Positions 48,367-59,695 of a stretch of DNA of 64,000 nucleotides are shown piece after piece. A program made the position numbers and the translations under genes. The notes beneath the pieces were generated by a model. That model was not told the origin of the DNA and searched no databases. It saw nothing but the letters and a program-made list of their open reading frames with translations. Position 1 is the first letter of the stretch; each line of letters starts with the position of its first letter. Source of the DNA: Spirodela intermedia (lineage: Eukaryota > Streptophyta > Magnoliopsida > Alismatales > Araceae); NCBI GenBank assembly GCA_902729315.2, contig LR746273.1, forward strand, positions 3,201,001-3,265,000. Direction: 5' to 3'.

Positions 48367-49780
48367 GGAGACTCTGCCAGGTCGACACAGCTCCGAGATC
48401 TTCGCGAGTTGACTGTCTAGACAATCAATGTGACCATTGCTCCACGAAATAATCTAGTGAAATGGTCAAATTATCTCTTCCTTCTCGTTAAATTTGTGAT
48501 TTTCGAGAGAACAAGTGTGACGGGTTCCTGTATTATAGCTCTATTTTTATATGTGCCTCCTGTCATCATCGTCATTTTCTTGCTAGATGAATAAACACCG
48601 CCTTCTGTTCAAACTCTCGTCTTCGGTCTCTCCTCCTTCCGTCTGCCTTCTGCCTTCGTCGCCTCTTCCTCTTCTTCATCTTCTTGAGTTGGTCCTCCGC
48701 CTTCCTTCTGCTCCTCCTCGGCGGCAGACTAGCTGCTGCAGTACGGAGGAGTCAGCCAGGCGGAGGGACGGAGGAAAAGTGGAACAGCGACAGAACCAGC
48801 TGGACGCCGGCGACAGCCGCAACGGGTGGGTAGCTGGCTGCCTTCCTGTGGGGCTTCTTTCCTCCACGGTGTTGTCGGGTAGCCCTGCAACAGCAGCTGC
48901 TGCGAAGAGAGAGATAGAGAGAAGAAGCGGAGGGAGATAGAGGCTCAGTGGCTAGAAAGAGACGCCATGGGCATTGGTGGATCTCCATGGAGGGATGTCA
49001 GAGCCCATGGTCGTCCTGCACATGGGAGGCCTGGGGCCTCGCCGCAGTGGCCCCCCGCCATGGCCTCATGGCAATGATGGGATTCCCGCCGAGCGGATGC
49101 AGCGGGAAAGTTCAACACCCAGATCTTAACCCTAACATAGGGGCCCGCCATGGGTTTCAAACTTCATTGAAAACCATTCTAGATGTCTCCTGTTGACCCA
49201 CGTCAACTTCCGAAGATGCTCCAATCAGGATTTCTCTGAGCGGACTTGATTGACAAAGGTCCCACAATAAGTCAACCTTTTGGGACAAATTAGTCAACGA
49301 AACGGCCCTCTCTTTATTACCCACTGTATTATATTTAAAACAATGATAATTTTACCTAAAGCCTAAAAGTACTCAAGATAAGTTTTCATTGGAGTAGATT
49401 TTGGAGATATTTCTGCAATATAATTGTGTTGGAGGTTTATAAGATTTATTTTATGTCCTACCATAGTAGGCCATGTTTATTTGATTAGCCTTACTCCAAT
49501 GATTCCCTAAAAATAATGTAAATTACTGTTAGCTTTCTCTAGAAAGGTTTAATTGACATAATTTTTTAGAACAACAATTTGAAATAAATTTTAGGTAGTT
49601 TATTATTTTTAAAAATTTAATAAGAAACTTGCCATTGGTAGAGTTTGTATAAATTGAAACAATTTATCCAGGTTACTTTTCTCATAAATTTATCAAGAGA
49701 TTTCATACAATATCTAGTCCTCTCTCCCTCTCTCTCCCCCCCCCTCACACACACACACACACATTTACTCACTCACTCTC
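48367..49780. other. AGP 3' flank and spacer
   Basis: AGP 3' UTR to roughly 48.6 kb. A GC-rich island follows at 48590-49160, with open frames of biased composition on both strands but no domain I recognise. AT-rich sequence then runs to a short CCCC/(CA)n repeat near 49730-49762. I make no gene call in the island. Confidence 0.5.
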
Positions 49781-50570
49781 AACATCATGACAAAGGACAA
49801 GGTCCCTCATCCAAATGTGTACTCCACAAAACTCTAGAGATCAAGAATTTTCTTCGGGACCTTGAGAAATATATTAAGGCAAGATACACCCCAAAATCAA
49901 AGAAGGGAATGGATAACATGTACCTCTCCAACAATGCCAAGTTATGATGAAGGATTGGGCATGACCTCTATTGACACTTAGACATAATTGTCAAGAAACT
50001 AAAGGAACAATTACTCTTGGGACACTCTCTAGACTACTTGGGAGGCACCCACTAGTACACCATAACAGACTTGATGAGTCATCATTATGATGTCCAAATT
50101 CATGGGGGAGAAGAGATGATGCAATCATGTGTAACTTAGTACACACTATACAAACTATACAAACTCACTAAAGCCTCATTAGCATTATACGCATTAATAG
50201 ACCATCTTCACAAAGAAATTTGACATGTTTGTCAAGTTTACCTTGACAACTTCCTAGCATGTAAAAACGGCTTAAAGAAGTATGTAGAGAATCTTTTAGA
50301 AGTATTATACAAGTCGAGGAGACATCAGTTATTATTTGACATAGGAAATTATGAGTTTGCACTTAAGAAATTCTTCTTCTTTAGTAGGTTGTGGAACAAG
50401 GTGACATGCAGATAGATGGAATGAAGGTTTGTATCATTCACAAGTGGTATGTGCCCAACAAAATGCCAAATTTGTTGTTGTTCCTTGACCAAACTAGCCA
50501 GTATTGGAATTTTCTCTAGTGGTACTCAAGGCTAGTAGTTAGGTGGGTGCTTATTTGCCTTCAATAGCCT
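49780..50570 (+). mobile_element. Ty3/Gypsy retrotransposon relic, gag and RT pieces
   Basis: A gag-like block at about 49830-49945 reads LEIKNFLRDLEKYIKARY and then MDNMYLSNNAKL, matching the Gypsy gag pattern (FLxxxEQY...MYLxGDAKLWW). About 250 bases later a reverse-transcriptase block reads VYLDNFLACKNGLKKYVENL, RRHQLLFDIGNYEFALKK and MDGMKVCIIHKWYVPNK-like sequence, the thumb and connection part of Gypsy RT. Frames shift and stops interrupt the sequence, and the segment between gag and RT is deleted. I did not find LTRs, so the true ends are unknown. Confidence 0.75.
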
Positions 50571-52656
50571 CCAAGAACCCATGACTAAGAATTAGTATTA
50601 TGGTTATCTAACATTAGTCAACCAATTAAGGAATGCATTGATACATTATAATTGATCCTATTGATGTAAGAGGCATATCTAATTGCATACAAGAGTTTAA
50701 AATGTTGATGCACATGTTTTTGATAATTATGAACAAAAATTTGTTGCTAATTGATTATATAATATTAATACTTCTTTATATGCGTTATTTATATACTTAA
50801 CATGTTTAATATATTCAAAAAAAACTTATATTATTTTTTTTATTAAATAATTTTCAGATTATCACTAACAATCAAATCCAAGACTTTAATCCTTGATATT
50901 AATTGATTCTTTACCTTAAGACTACCTAAGAATACAAGATTATCACTCGAAGAATCATGTTGAAACAAAAACTTAAGCATATGATTCTATGATATAGTCA
51001 ACACAAAATGACTATATTAAATTATTGACTACATAATGATCTAACTATATTATACAATATTTAACGTTTTGAAATGATATTAGACAGATTCACTAAAATA
51101 TCTCATGAATTAAGTCAGCATGAAAATGAGAAAAATATTAGATACCCAAGTTTCAAAAAGAACATCTTGACTATGACACGTCAACTACTTACAAAGACAA
51201 AATGTGAAGATGAACTTGATGATTTGGACCTAATAGACACCTAATCATTCTCCATCAAGTTATGAAACTTCAATTCAAATTTAAATATAAATGGATGTGA
51301 GAATAAAAATATTTAAAGATTGAAAGGTTTGAACATCATTATTGTGCATATTGAAAACTGGTATGTTTTTGAGTGGGGATTTAGAATGTTGGAAATCTGC
51401 TAAAACAAGAAAACCAGTACAAGATGAAGGTTTACATATGAGAGATGATTTTTGATAAAAATTAGACTAATACGTGAAGGTTTAATATTCATCATCAAGC
51501 TATTCATGCCACATACATTAACAAAGAATGAAAACACTACATCCTCTTCATCAACTCAATTGGACAAAATGATCAATTCAATTACTATGACTTTGGTTCT
51601 CCATTAAGCCATAAGATAACTAAGTGATGAAGTGAAAGTCTATTGAGTGAAGATACAAGGTGCTGGTGGTCATATTTGACACAAAAGGGACTGGGTCTTC
51701 AAGGAGATGAACCCATTACATTTCCAACATAATGTTCAGTGATATGGGCTGACACTACTCTATACACATGAAGAAGATGATTGATGTAATCTACTACCAA
51801 TAAGTGTGACATTATTATCTCTGCAGCAGATAATTCATCATGTACACAAATAATATGTGGACATGCTTTAGTTCACACAAATGAAACTGTTAAGAAACAA
51901 GGAGGTTCAAGATACATTGCATGGACTTCTGAGGCCACACATCATCATGCAACATGACATGGCATAAGACATGACACAATATGAGTGACGCATTTATGTA
52001 GATGTCCAATGTTGGTGCTCAGGTGGATATAGCCTTGAACCACTTGGCAACCATTTTAGGAGGTTAGTGAACCATTGCAAAGGGTTGGTCCAATGCCCCT
52101 TTTGAAATTATTTAGGTTCTCTCCTACAATTATATCAAATTATACCATCCTAAGAGGGAGAAATACACGCCAGTAGACCAAAGAGTGCTTCCAGATGCTG
52201 CAAAAGCCACTCAGCATCACAACAGTGACAATTGAGACCAGCACAAGAGAGTAAAAGCAACTATGCCTAGTAAAATATCCTAACGCCACTTCACCAGTTT
52301 CTGGTGGTGGCAGCGGCTATCTAATGGTCAACAAATATGAGCTGGGCTAAGCCCAGTTTTCTTTCTGCACTCAATTTGATGGTTAGTGGCCCACAAATTT
52401 AGAGTTGACCATTCTGGGCTTTGACGTAGTAGGCCTAACCCATTAACAGCCCTTAGTTGGCAGGCGCCGTTGAGAAAAATGACCGTACACTGTTTATTCA
52501 AGAAACTCGCTCCGTTGCTAGGATTCACAGCAAAATGGACAGGCAGAGTAGAAAAGGAACGTTCCGGAATGGAAAGGATTCTCCCTCACAACAAATGGCA
52601 TGAACTACAAGTGACGACGAGGGGGGATAAGACCACTAGATCGCACTGCCTCTCGC
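50571..52656. other. AT-rich spacer
   Basis: No coding segment I can name. The sequence is probably degraded repeat DNA next to the Gypsy relic. The last 200 bases should hold the 3' UTR of the phytocyanin gene on the minus strand. Confidence 0.5.
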
Positions 52657-53315
52657 CTAGCTGAGAATTGCGATTCCGGCCAGGGCCAACCCCACCAGGA
52701 TCACGTTCCTCGTCGGCTGGGAGACGGCGTCGCCGCCGTTCTTCCCGGGGCTCGACGGCGTGGCTGGCGAGTTCGTTGGGGAGGTAGACTCCGGCGGGGA
52801 GCCCCCGGCGGGCGTGGAGGGGTTGGCCGGTGTGGCGGGGGTGGAAGACGTGGGGGGGGTGGTGCTGGCGGCAGAGACGGTGATGGCGATCTTCATGCCG
52901 CCGAGGCAGTGCCCGCCGGTAGCGCAGATGAAGTAGCGGGTTTTCTCCTCGTCCAGGAGAATGACGGTGTTGCCGTCGGTAGAGCTCCTGAGGGAGGTGC
53001 TGGAGCTGCAAGACTCGTAATCCGCCTTGGTCACCTCGTCCACCGTGTGACTTCCACCGTACAGGAAGGCTGTAGAAGACGTCAGGAACAGGCGGCGGCC
53101 ACTTGGTTAAGAATGACACCCATCCGTGCTGTCGAGCGAATCCTGGCACAAGGCATCGAGAACTTACTGATAGTGTCGCCGACGGTGATGGATTTTCCGG
53201 AGGCCCAGCCGGTGTAGTCTACACCGGTGACCCAGGTAATGTCGTAGTTTGTCGCCAGTACCGGCACGGAGGCGACGGCGAGGAACAGGAGCACCAGCGC
53301 GAGGAGGCCTGCCAT
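52657..53315 (-). CDS. Uclacyanin-like phytocyanin (blue copper protein), GPI-anchored
   Basis: Two exons on the minus strand, 53315-53168 and 53069-52657, with a GT-AG intron of 98 bases; 186 residues. Signal peptide about 1-21 (MAGLLALVLLFLAVASVPVL). Plastocyanin-like domain about 22-115 with all four type I copper ligands: His57 (GGSHTVD), Cys98 (YFICAT), His103 (GGHC) and Met108 (LGGMK). The axial Met, not Gln, fits uclacyanins and excludes stellacyanin; Cys70 and Cys104 form the usual disulfide. A Pro/Ser/Thr-rich arabinogalactan-like region follows (about 116-170), then a hydrophobic tail (NVILVGLALAGIAILS) for a GPI anchor. The intron position, within the codon after GDTI, is the conserved phytocyanin site. 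It probably acts at the cell surface in electron transfer or wall chemistry, with the specific substrate unknown. The start is set by the signal peptide; an upstream in-frame ATG would bury it. Confidence 0.94.
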
Positions 53316-53411
53316 GGATCTCGAGGCCCCAGATGGTTGCAGGGGACTACGGATGGGGGATGGCGGCAATGGAAGGGAAGTCTGGTGGGTGAAGACGCAC
53401 ATCGCCGAGCG

Positions 53412-53418
53412 TTATATA
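53412..53418 (-). promoter_or_regulatory. TATA box of the phytocyanin gene
   Basis: TATATAA on the minus strand, about 100 bases upstream of the start codon at 53315, the expected distance and orientation. Confidence 0.6.
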
Positions 53419-55559
53419 GAGGTCCACGCTCTGCCGGGGAGACAGACTACCAGAGCTAACCCCTTTTCTTCTTTTTTGTATTCTATGAATTTGATTGTGC
53501 ATTACAGTACCAATCTCTCTTCTCTAAATATCTTAAAACATGAATTAATAAACGATAAATCGGTTCCGGGTAGTAAAGAGTAAAGTACATTTAAATCTTA
53601 TCGAGGTGAATAAATTTATATAGTGGACTCCACAATATACGGCGGGCTCTCTCTCTCTCTCTCTCTCTTACTAGCCAGGTGATGGCATCTGGTCTACCTA
53701 ATGCGGAGATGGCAGGTCGACCAGAAAGATGTAGCGGGTGAGTTAAGGGCAAGGCATTAGTTGCCAAAGCAGATGTTTTTCCCATCTTTGTTGAAAATGC
53801 TTGAACATTATCTTACAGACACATCGAGATGTATGTTTTGAGTATGCAACGAGCACTAGCAATTATTGACTGGCGGGCCTCCATCTCCCTTCAGACTTCT
53901 TTTCCACAGGACAAGAATACCAGTTTAATCCAAATCTCAAAGGTAGCCTGTCATCACTGGAAAGCTCATCAGAGGTCATTGTCTTACGCGTGTCATGTGC
54001 ATACACAGGTGTACAGATTGGGAAGGCACCCTTGATGACGAGACTTTCTTCCAACTCATGCCTTCCCTGATCTTGTGGAGGAGGTTAGGGTTAGGTGGGG
54101 GTGATCCCACAATTGCGGCCGTTGGCAGCAAGTTGACTTCACCCATCGTCTCTCCACCTGCTCCCACTGCATCTGACGGGGATGAACTAGGGAAGGGGTT
54201 ATCCTTGTGATATAGATGGTGCCCTCTTGGGCATAAAATAAAGTACCAAACAACTCAAGGGTGTAAGTGCATGGTATCAATTTGATTGTTCTTGGTGTTG
54301 CACCAATATGGGGGACATTTATTCAGTTTGACCGAAGATTCCTCTCCTAAACGATCCCACCCACATGACGCATGTATAGAATAACCAATTGGTTTTGCCA
54401 AGACTGGTAAACAAACCTCAATTGGAATCCCTTGAAGGGACAAATTAGTAACAGGTGCAGAGAACAGGTTGGAGTGGTCTATTAGATATGAGCCTCTTTG
54501 ATTCTTAAACCACCTCATCCATGGGTTCTTGAGTTTCCAACAGCTCCAAAGTGTCAGATACTCCCGGAGGGCGCGACAGCCCGGGATGGGAATGATGAGG
54601 TCCCCTATTTGGTATTATTCACAGAAACAGAATGCCGCCTGCTCCCATGGGTAACCTAATCTTCACCGTAAAGACAAGAGACTACAGGCTTGAGTCAGAG
54701 TAAACCTACCCACCCTGAATTGGCCTTGTTTTTAGCTAGGTCTAGAAGAAGATGCCACTTTCTGTTTAGAAATCGCAGCCTCCCACCCTCCGCCCTGATC
54801 TATTTATTACAAGGCAATCGGGTCAACTCTGCAAAAATCGTCGTCCACTCTCCCCTTTCCATGTGTATGGGTTTTATGGGTTAGGCCGAGCCTAGAAATC
54901 AGAAAGAATTTTGAGAGGCCGGGAGCAGATTGAGCCTGGGTTGTTGGATTGGACCACGTAGGGCTCAGAAAATTAAACAACATGAAGAATACTCTCTCAT
55001 TGCTGATGGATGGGTCTTTCATGAGTGCTCTCATTGTGGATAGTTGTTGGGGAAATTAATGTACCAACACAAAGTTAATGCTTAATGACTCGACTAGATA
55101 TACATCCTTAGTCAAAACATTTAACGAAACATTGTTTCTATTCATCTACTCTAACATGCCCAAGGAAGTCGCATTTAGAGTTGACCAAAAACGTAAGGAA
55201 TTAATCTTAACAGCTGTAATGACGAGGCAGACCAAGTCTTTTCATCTACGATAAAGGTGGCATGGTTCACCCACGTGAACGCTGACCCAAGGCCAACCAG
55301 ATTTACGACGAAACCCTAACCAAGACCTTTCTGTCTGGATTTGGTCAACGTCCATCGTCCTCCAAAACGAGACTGACGACGACAATGGCGCGGGAGAAAT
55401 GACGAGGAACAATGATGGGTAATCTCCCTAAACCAGCAACCGCGACGGTCACGAAGCGGGGAAGGTAACCGAGGTGGACATTTAATTCGTCGTTGAGCAC
55501 GGGAAGTCTCCAGCAAGGAGCCGTCTCTTCTAGAAGACATATACTCAAACAGAAGGGGA

Positions 55560-55621
55560 GAGATACAAAGATAGATAGATAGAGAGAGCGAAAGAGAGAG
55601 AAAGCGAGAGAGAGAGAGAGA
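55560..55621. repeat. (GATA)n / (GA)n microsatellite
   Basis: Short GATA units (AGATAGATAGATAGAGAG) run into a GA tract in the phytocyanin-MinD spacer. Confidence 0.85.
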
Positions 55622-57179
55622 GGTGCCAAAGCGAAGCCAAACCACAATAGAGGAGTCAGCAAACTATTAAACATGCATCTGGAGGGAAACCAGATTATGA
55701 CACGACGCTAGACCTTACACCAGTTTCATAGGGAAGGCATGTTGATTGGGGGGCAGTCATTTGTATCATGTTATTGTTTACTTCATTCTTAAGGAAATAA
55801 TTATGGAAGAAATAATTTCAGTCACCTAAGAACACAACGAATTTCACAAGAAGAAAACTTCCTTCAAAATATCATCATGTTGATGGTCAACTGAAGAAAA
55901 ATGCCACATTTTATGATAGTTGTCTTACATCCAAGAAGATCATGGAACTTTTAGTTTTATTTTTATAGACTCCCTAAAATTTAAGTAATTCAACCCTCAC
56001 CCCATTGACTTAGCATGGGTCAACATAAATTATTAATACACTTCTTGTCACTATATATATGTAAGTGCATCAAAATAAATTATTCAAAAAGAGTTTTTAC
56101 CAAAGTTGGGATATTAGATTGATATCAGATTGAGAATATTTATTAAAATTGTTATGGTAAAAAATAAGGCAATACAAGCCAAGGTAGAGAAGACTATTAT
56201 GAGTAAAATCATAGAAAATGATTGGGGAGATTTTATACATAGTATTTTCTAGGATGGCATAATAATAACTCAAAAGAAACTGTTTCAAGAGTGCTTTATC
56301 AGTGAGATGATATAACAACTGGGAAAATTATAAGAGAAAAGTAATTAGTATGATGACAAAGGCAACAAAAGCCAAAGTTGCAAGGCAATGCAATGCCACT
56401 CTTGCCAAAAATAAAGGCAGGTCAAAGCAAAATATCAAGATAAGAAAAGACATCAAGCTATTATGGTGTTGAAAACAATGATGAAGGTTAAGCTAACTCC
56501 ATCTTGTATTTAAGATGGTACATGTAACAACTAAATGGCTACATATACTAACATATTTTCTAGAATTTTAGATTATATGAAATGTGAAGGTTGAGTTGAA
56601 GGTGAGAAAAGGATGTTGTCGTACAAAAATCAATTAGGTGAGAAAACTCAATAATTGAAAGAGTGAGAAACAAGAAAGTGAAACACATGGAAATTATAGG
56701 ATCATAAACATGGAATAAAGACATGACAGAGAGAGTTTAGACATTATAGTTATGCACCCCTTTGAATACATGCATATCACCCAAGACTTTACCTATCATC
56801 CCTTCTTCAATATCACCAGCTTGCTACTTTCTTCAGAACAAACATCCTTGAAAACCCTTTAGTCATAGGAGGTGGAATGTTAAATTAGTCTATTTTGCTC
56901 ACATCTATTGGATGCTTTGACTCTCAATACTTTCTCTCATTAGATTTAAGTCTTCAAATGAGTTGCTTGTTGTGAATTAGGACCACTAACTTGGGTCTCT
57001 GTCACTAGCTCTTCATCTTCCTCTCTAATCTTCTCCTGTGCAACTATAAGTCTAGCCCTCAGCACCAACCTAGTCCCAAAGATTGAAATCAACATATCTA
57101 TCATGAAATTAGCATCTTCTCGACTTTTCTCATTCAATGTCTTCCATTTGTCTCCATCAATCACATTATTCTAACAAGA

Positions 57180-57480
57180 TTCCATCTTTAACACAATTCC
57201 AATGGGTCTGGAAACTTTTTCCTCTCACAAAATAACACTCAATTGAACTTTATAACTAGTGTCATCCTTAAAAGATGATTTTACCTCATCTAGTAAAAAT
57301 GAAGTCCTTGCCACTAGGTATCATTTTTTTGACCCCTTTCAGCCTAAGTAAATAGTTGACAAAAAAAATTATAAACTACAATGGGTACCAATTTTAATGA
57401 AGTCTTTTCTTGGTCTTCTTTAGCGAGCTTAATCTGGTTATACCCAGGCGTCCATGAATGATAAAATCTGGTTAAGCAAA
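57180..57480 (-). mobile_element. Ty3/Gypsy reverse-transcriptase fragment
   Basis: Read on the minus strand from about 57450, the sequence gives PGYNQIKLAKEDQEKTSLKL followed by a diverged VPIVVYN-like stretch. This matches the conserved Gypsy RT block (SGYNQIxMAxEDxEKTAF). The rest of the polyprotein is not recognisable nearby. The open frame further along this strand (57164-56946) is unassigned and may belong to the same relic. Confidence 0.7.
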
Positions 57481-58681
57481 TTAACTTCTTTATGAGTTAA
57501 TTTGCCAAAATATAATATATCATTTCTATTTGAGGGTGTTATTCCCTCTATGGAGCTGATTCACACATCTTTTTAAGCTTGAAAACCCATGAACAAGGGA
57601 TTGAGGATCCTAAGTGGATCAATGGTCCAATAAATATTACATTAGATAGGATTTATACTATTTCACTCATTGTTTTCGTTCTAATTAAAAAGCATGCAAA
57701 TTCTGCACTGTGTCATACTACCGTACAGCTGGAGAATAGAGTAACATATATTTAGACAAATATATACAACCATTTGACTTTATTTGACTTGGCCATGATA
57801 TCATTAATATGTAATAAATTTTGCCTTAAAATGTTTTTTTAAATTAAAGTTCTTATTCGGATATTTTTTTTCTTGCACCTGCTCATCACGTGCAGACGTC
57901 GCCTTCATTTTAATGCCACTAATTCTATAGAATCCATGACAAATCAAGTGGCCAACCCATATCCTCCAAGTATGATGAGCCATGTGAGACGCTATTGAGT
58001 CCGATCTTCTTATGTGTAATTTTGGAGTCAAAGACAAACAACTTGGCTAGCCACCTTTGCTGTGCTCAAAGGATTGTCATTTATGTTCTGATGTGTATTT
58101 TAAATTTTTTTCCCATTCAAGTAATGATTTCCCTGATAAAAAGCTACACCAATTGTGCGGGAGAAGGGTTTCATAGAGGGACGAGAGATAGAGAGAGATT
58201 AGGGATTTTGAGAGAGAGAATGCTTCAAGTATTGGGTTTGAGGGAGACTAAATTGGCCTTTTAAAAATCAGATTAAATACAAATCATTAAAAATCCATAG
58301 TCAACTCCGTAAACTCCATTGGAAAATAAGATGGAGACGAAATAAAGGGAGACATAGTTTTAAGCACCTGAAGAATTCAGTAGAAAGGAGGGGCTCTGCC
58401 TTTTAGGTCGAGTGACCTTGTAGAGGCAAAGATTATATAACCCTGATAAATGACAAAGTATTCGTTATACTTGATACCGTATGCCTAAAAATTCCTTCAT
58501 AAAAAATAATTTCAGCTGAACAAATATTATGGATATTTTAGTATTCACCCGACGGGTCTTTTCTGCGCTTCACCTCTGCAGGGAGGCTCGCCGGGCGAAC
58601 CCAGACAGACGACCTTGAGTTTAAACTCTCTTCCACATCACCGGCGGCGGCGGCGGCATCGGCGGCAGGAGAGCCGGCGAA

Positions 58682-59695
58682 ATGTCTGCTCCCCAGTTGC
58701 TCCGAGCGACCCCCTCTCTTCTCCACACCCCATCTCCCCCGTCCCAACCCCTCTTCCCCTCTCCCAAAACCCTACCGCCCGCCGGAGGCAGCAGCCACCA
58801 ACGACAGCGGCAGCGACAGCGCCGCCGGGCCCCGGGTGCCGTGTCCTCGGAGCTGCAGTGGAGCCGCAAGCCGCAACTGGCGGGGGAGACCCCGCGCGTG
58901 GTGGTGATCACCTCCGGCAAGGGTGGCGTGGGGAAGACGACCACCACCGCCAATGTGGGCCTCTCCCTTGCCCGCCTGGACTTCTCCGTGGTGGTGGTCG
59001 ACGCCGACGTGGGTCTCCGCAACCTGGACCTCCTCCTCGGCCTAGAGAACCGCGTCAACTACACCGCCGTCGAGGTCCTCAACGGGGACTGCCGCCTCGA
59101 CCAGGCCCTCGTCCGCGACAAGCGCTGGCCCAACCTGGAGCTCCTCTGCATCTCCAAGCCCCGCACCAAGCTCCCCCTCGGCTTCGGCGGCAAGGCCCTC
59201 ACCTGGGTCGTCGACGCCCTCAAGGCCCACCGCGCGCCGGACTTTGTGATCATCGACTGCCCCGCAGGCATCGACGCCGGTTTCATCACCGCCATCACGC
59301 CGGCGAACGAAGCGGTGCTGGTCACCACGCCCGACATCACCAGCCTGCGCGACGCGGACCGGGTGACGGGGCTGCTGGAGTGCGACGGCATCAGGGACAT
59401 CAAGATGGTGGTGAACCGCGTCCGGCTGGACCTCATCCGCGGGGAGGACATGATGTCGGTGGTGGACGTGCAGGAGATGCTGGGGCTGCCGCTGCTGGGG
59501 GTCATCCCGGAGGACGCAGAGGTCATCAGGAGTACCAACAGGGGATTCCCCCTCGTCCTCAACAAGCCCCCCACCATGGCCGGGCTCGCGTTCGAGCAGG
59601 CCGCCTGGAGGCTCGTGGAGCAGGACACCATGAAGGCCGTCATGGTGGAGGAGAAGCCCCAGAAGCGGGGCTGGTTCTCCTTCTTCGGCCGCTAG
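58682..59695 (+). CDS. MIND1: Chloroplast septum-site determining protein MinD
   Basis: Single exon, 337 residues, as in known plant MinD genes, which lack introns. MinD is a membrane-binding ATPase that, with MinE and ARC3, restricts FtsZ ring placement to the plastid midpoint. Residues 1 to about 65 are Ser/Pro/Arg-rich, a transit peptide. The mature part opens with VVVITSGKGGVGKTTTTANV, the deviant Walker A motif with signature Lys80 and catalytic-loop Lys85. Then come VVVVDADVGLRNLDLLLGLE (switch I), DFVIIDCPAGIDAGF (Walker B), TTPDITSLRDADRVTGLLE and VVNRVR. The C-terminus ends KRGWFSFFGR, the amphipathic membrane-targeting helix. Third codon positions are strikingly G/C, giving long open frames on the other strand that are shadows. 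The start at 58682 is the first ATG giving a transit peptide. Confidence 0.98.
   Translation: MSAPQLLRATPSLLHTPSPPSQPLFPSPKTLPPAGGSSHQRQRQRQRRRAPGAVSSELQWSRKPQLAGETPRVVVITSGKGGVGKTTTTANVGLSLARLDFSVVVVDADVGLRNLDLLLGLENRVNYTAVEVLNGDCRLDQALVRDKRWPNLELLCISKPRTKLPLGFGGKALTWVVDALKAHRAPDFVIIDCPAGIDAGFITAITPANEAVLVTTPDITSLRDADRVTGLLECDGIRDIKMVVNRVRLDLIRGEDMMSVVDVQEMLGLPLLGVIPEDAEVIRSTNRGFPLVLNKPPTMAGLAFEQAAWRLVEQDTMKAVMVEEKPQKRGWFSFFGR

Larger units (their letters stand above)
53419..58681. other. Spacer between the phytocyanin and MinD genes
   Basis: Mixed sequence with CT/GA repeats at about 53649-53668 and 55580-55621, AT-rich DNA from 55.7 to 58.5 kb and one identified Gypsy fragment (57180-57480, minus). 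Frames near 54056-54518 on the minus strand are open for 75-87 codons, but I recognise no family in them. Confidence 0.5.

Noticed and set aside
48587-49160. Frames in the GC-rich island after the AGP
   Set aside because: Biased composition, no signal, no recognisable motif and no splice-consistent continuation.
54056-54518. Overlapping minus-strand frames of 75-87 codons
   Set aside because: No family recognised, no start or splice context, and no support beyond being open.
56946-57164. 72-codon minus-strand frame near the Gypsy RT piece
   Set aside because: Protein-like composition but no motif I can place; mentioned only as possible continuation of the relic.
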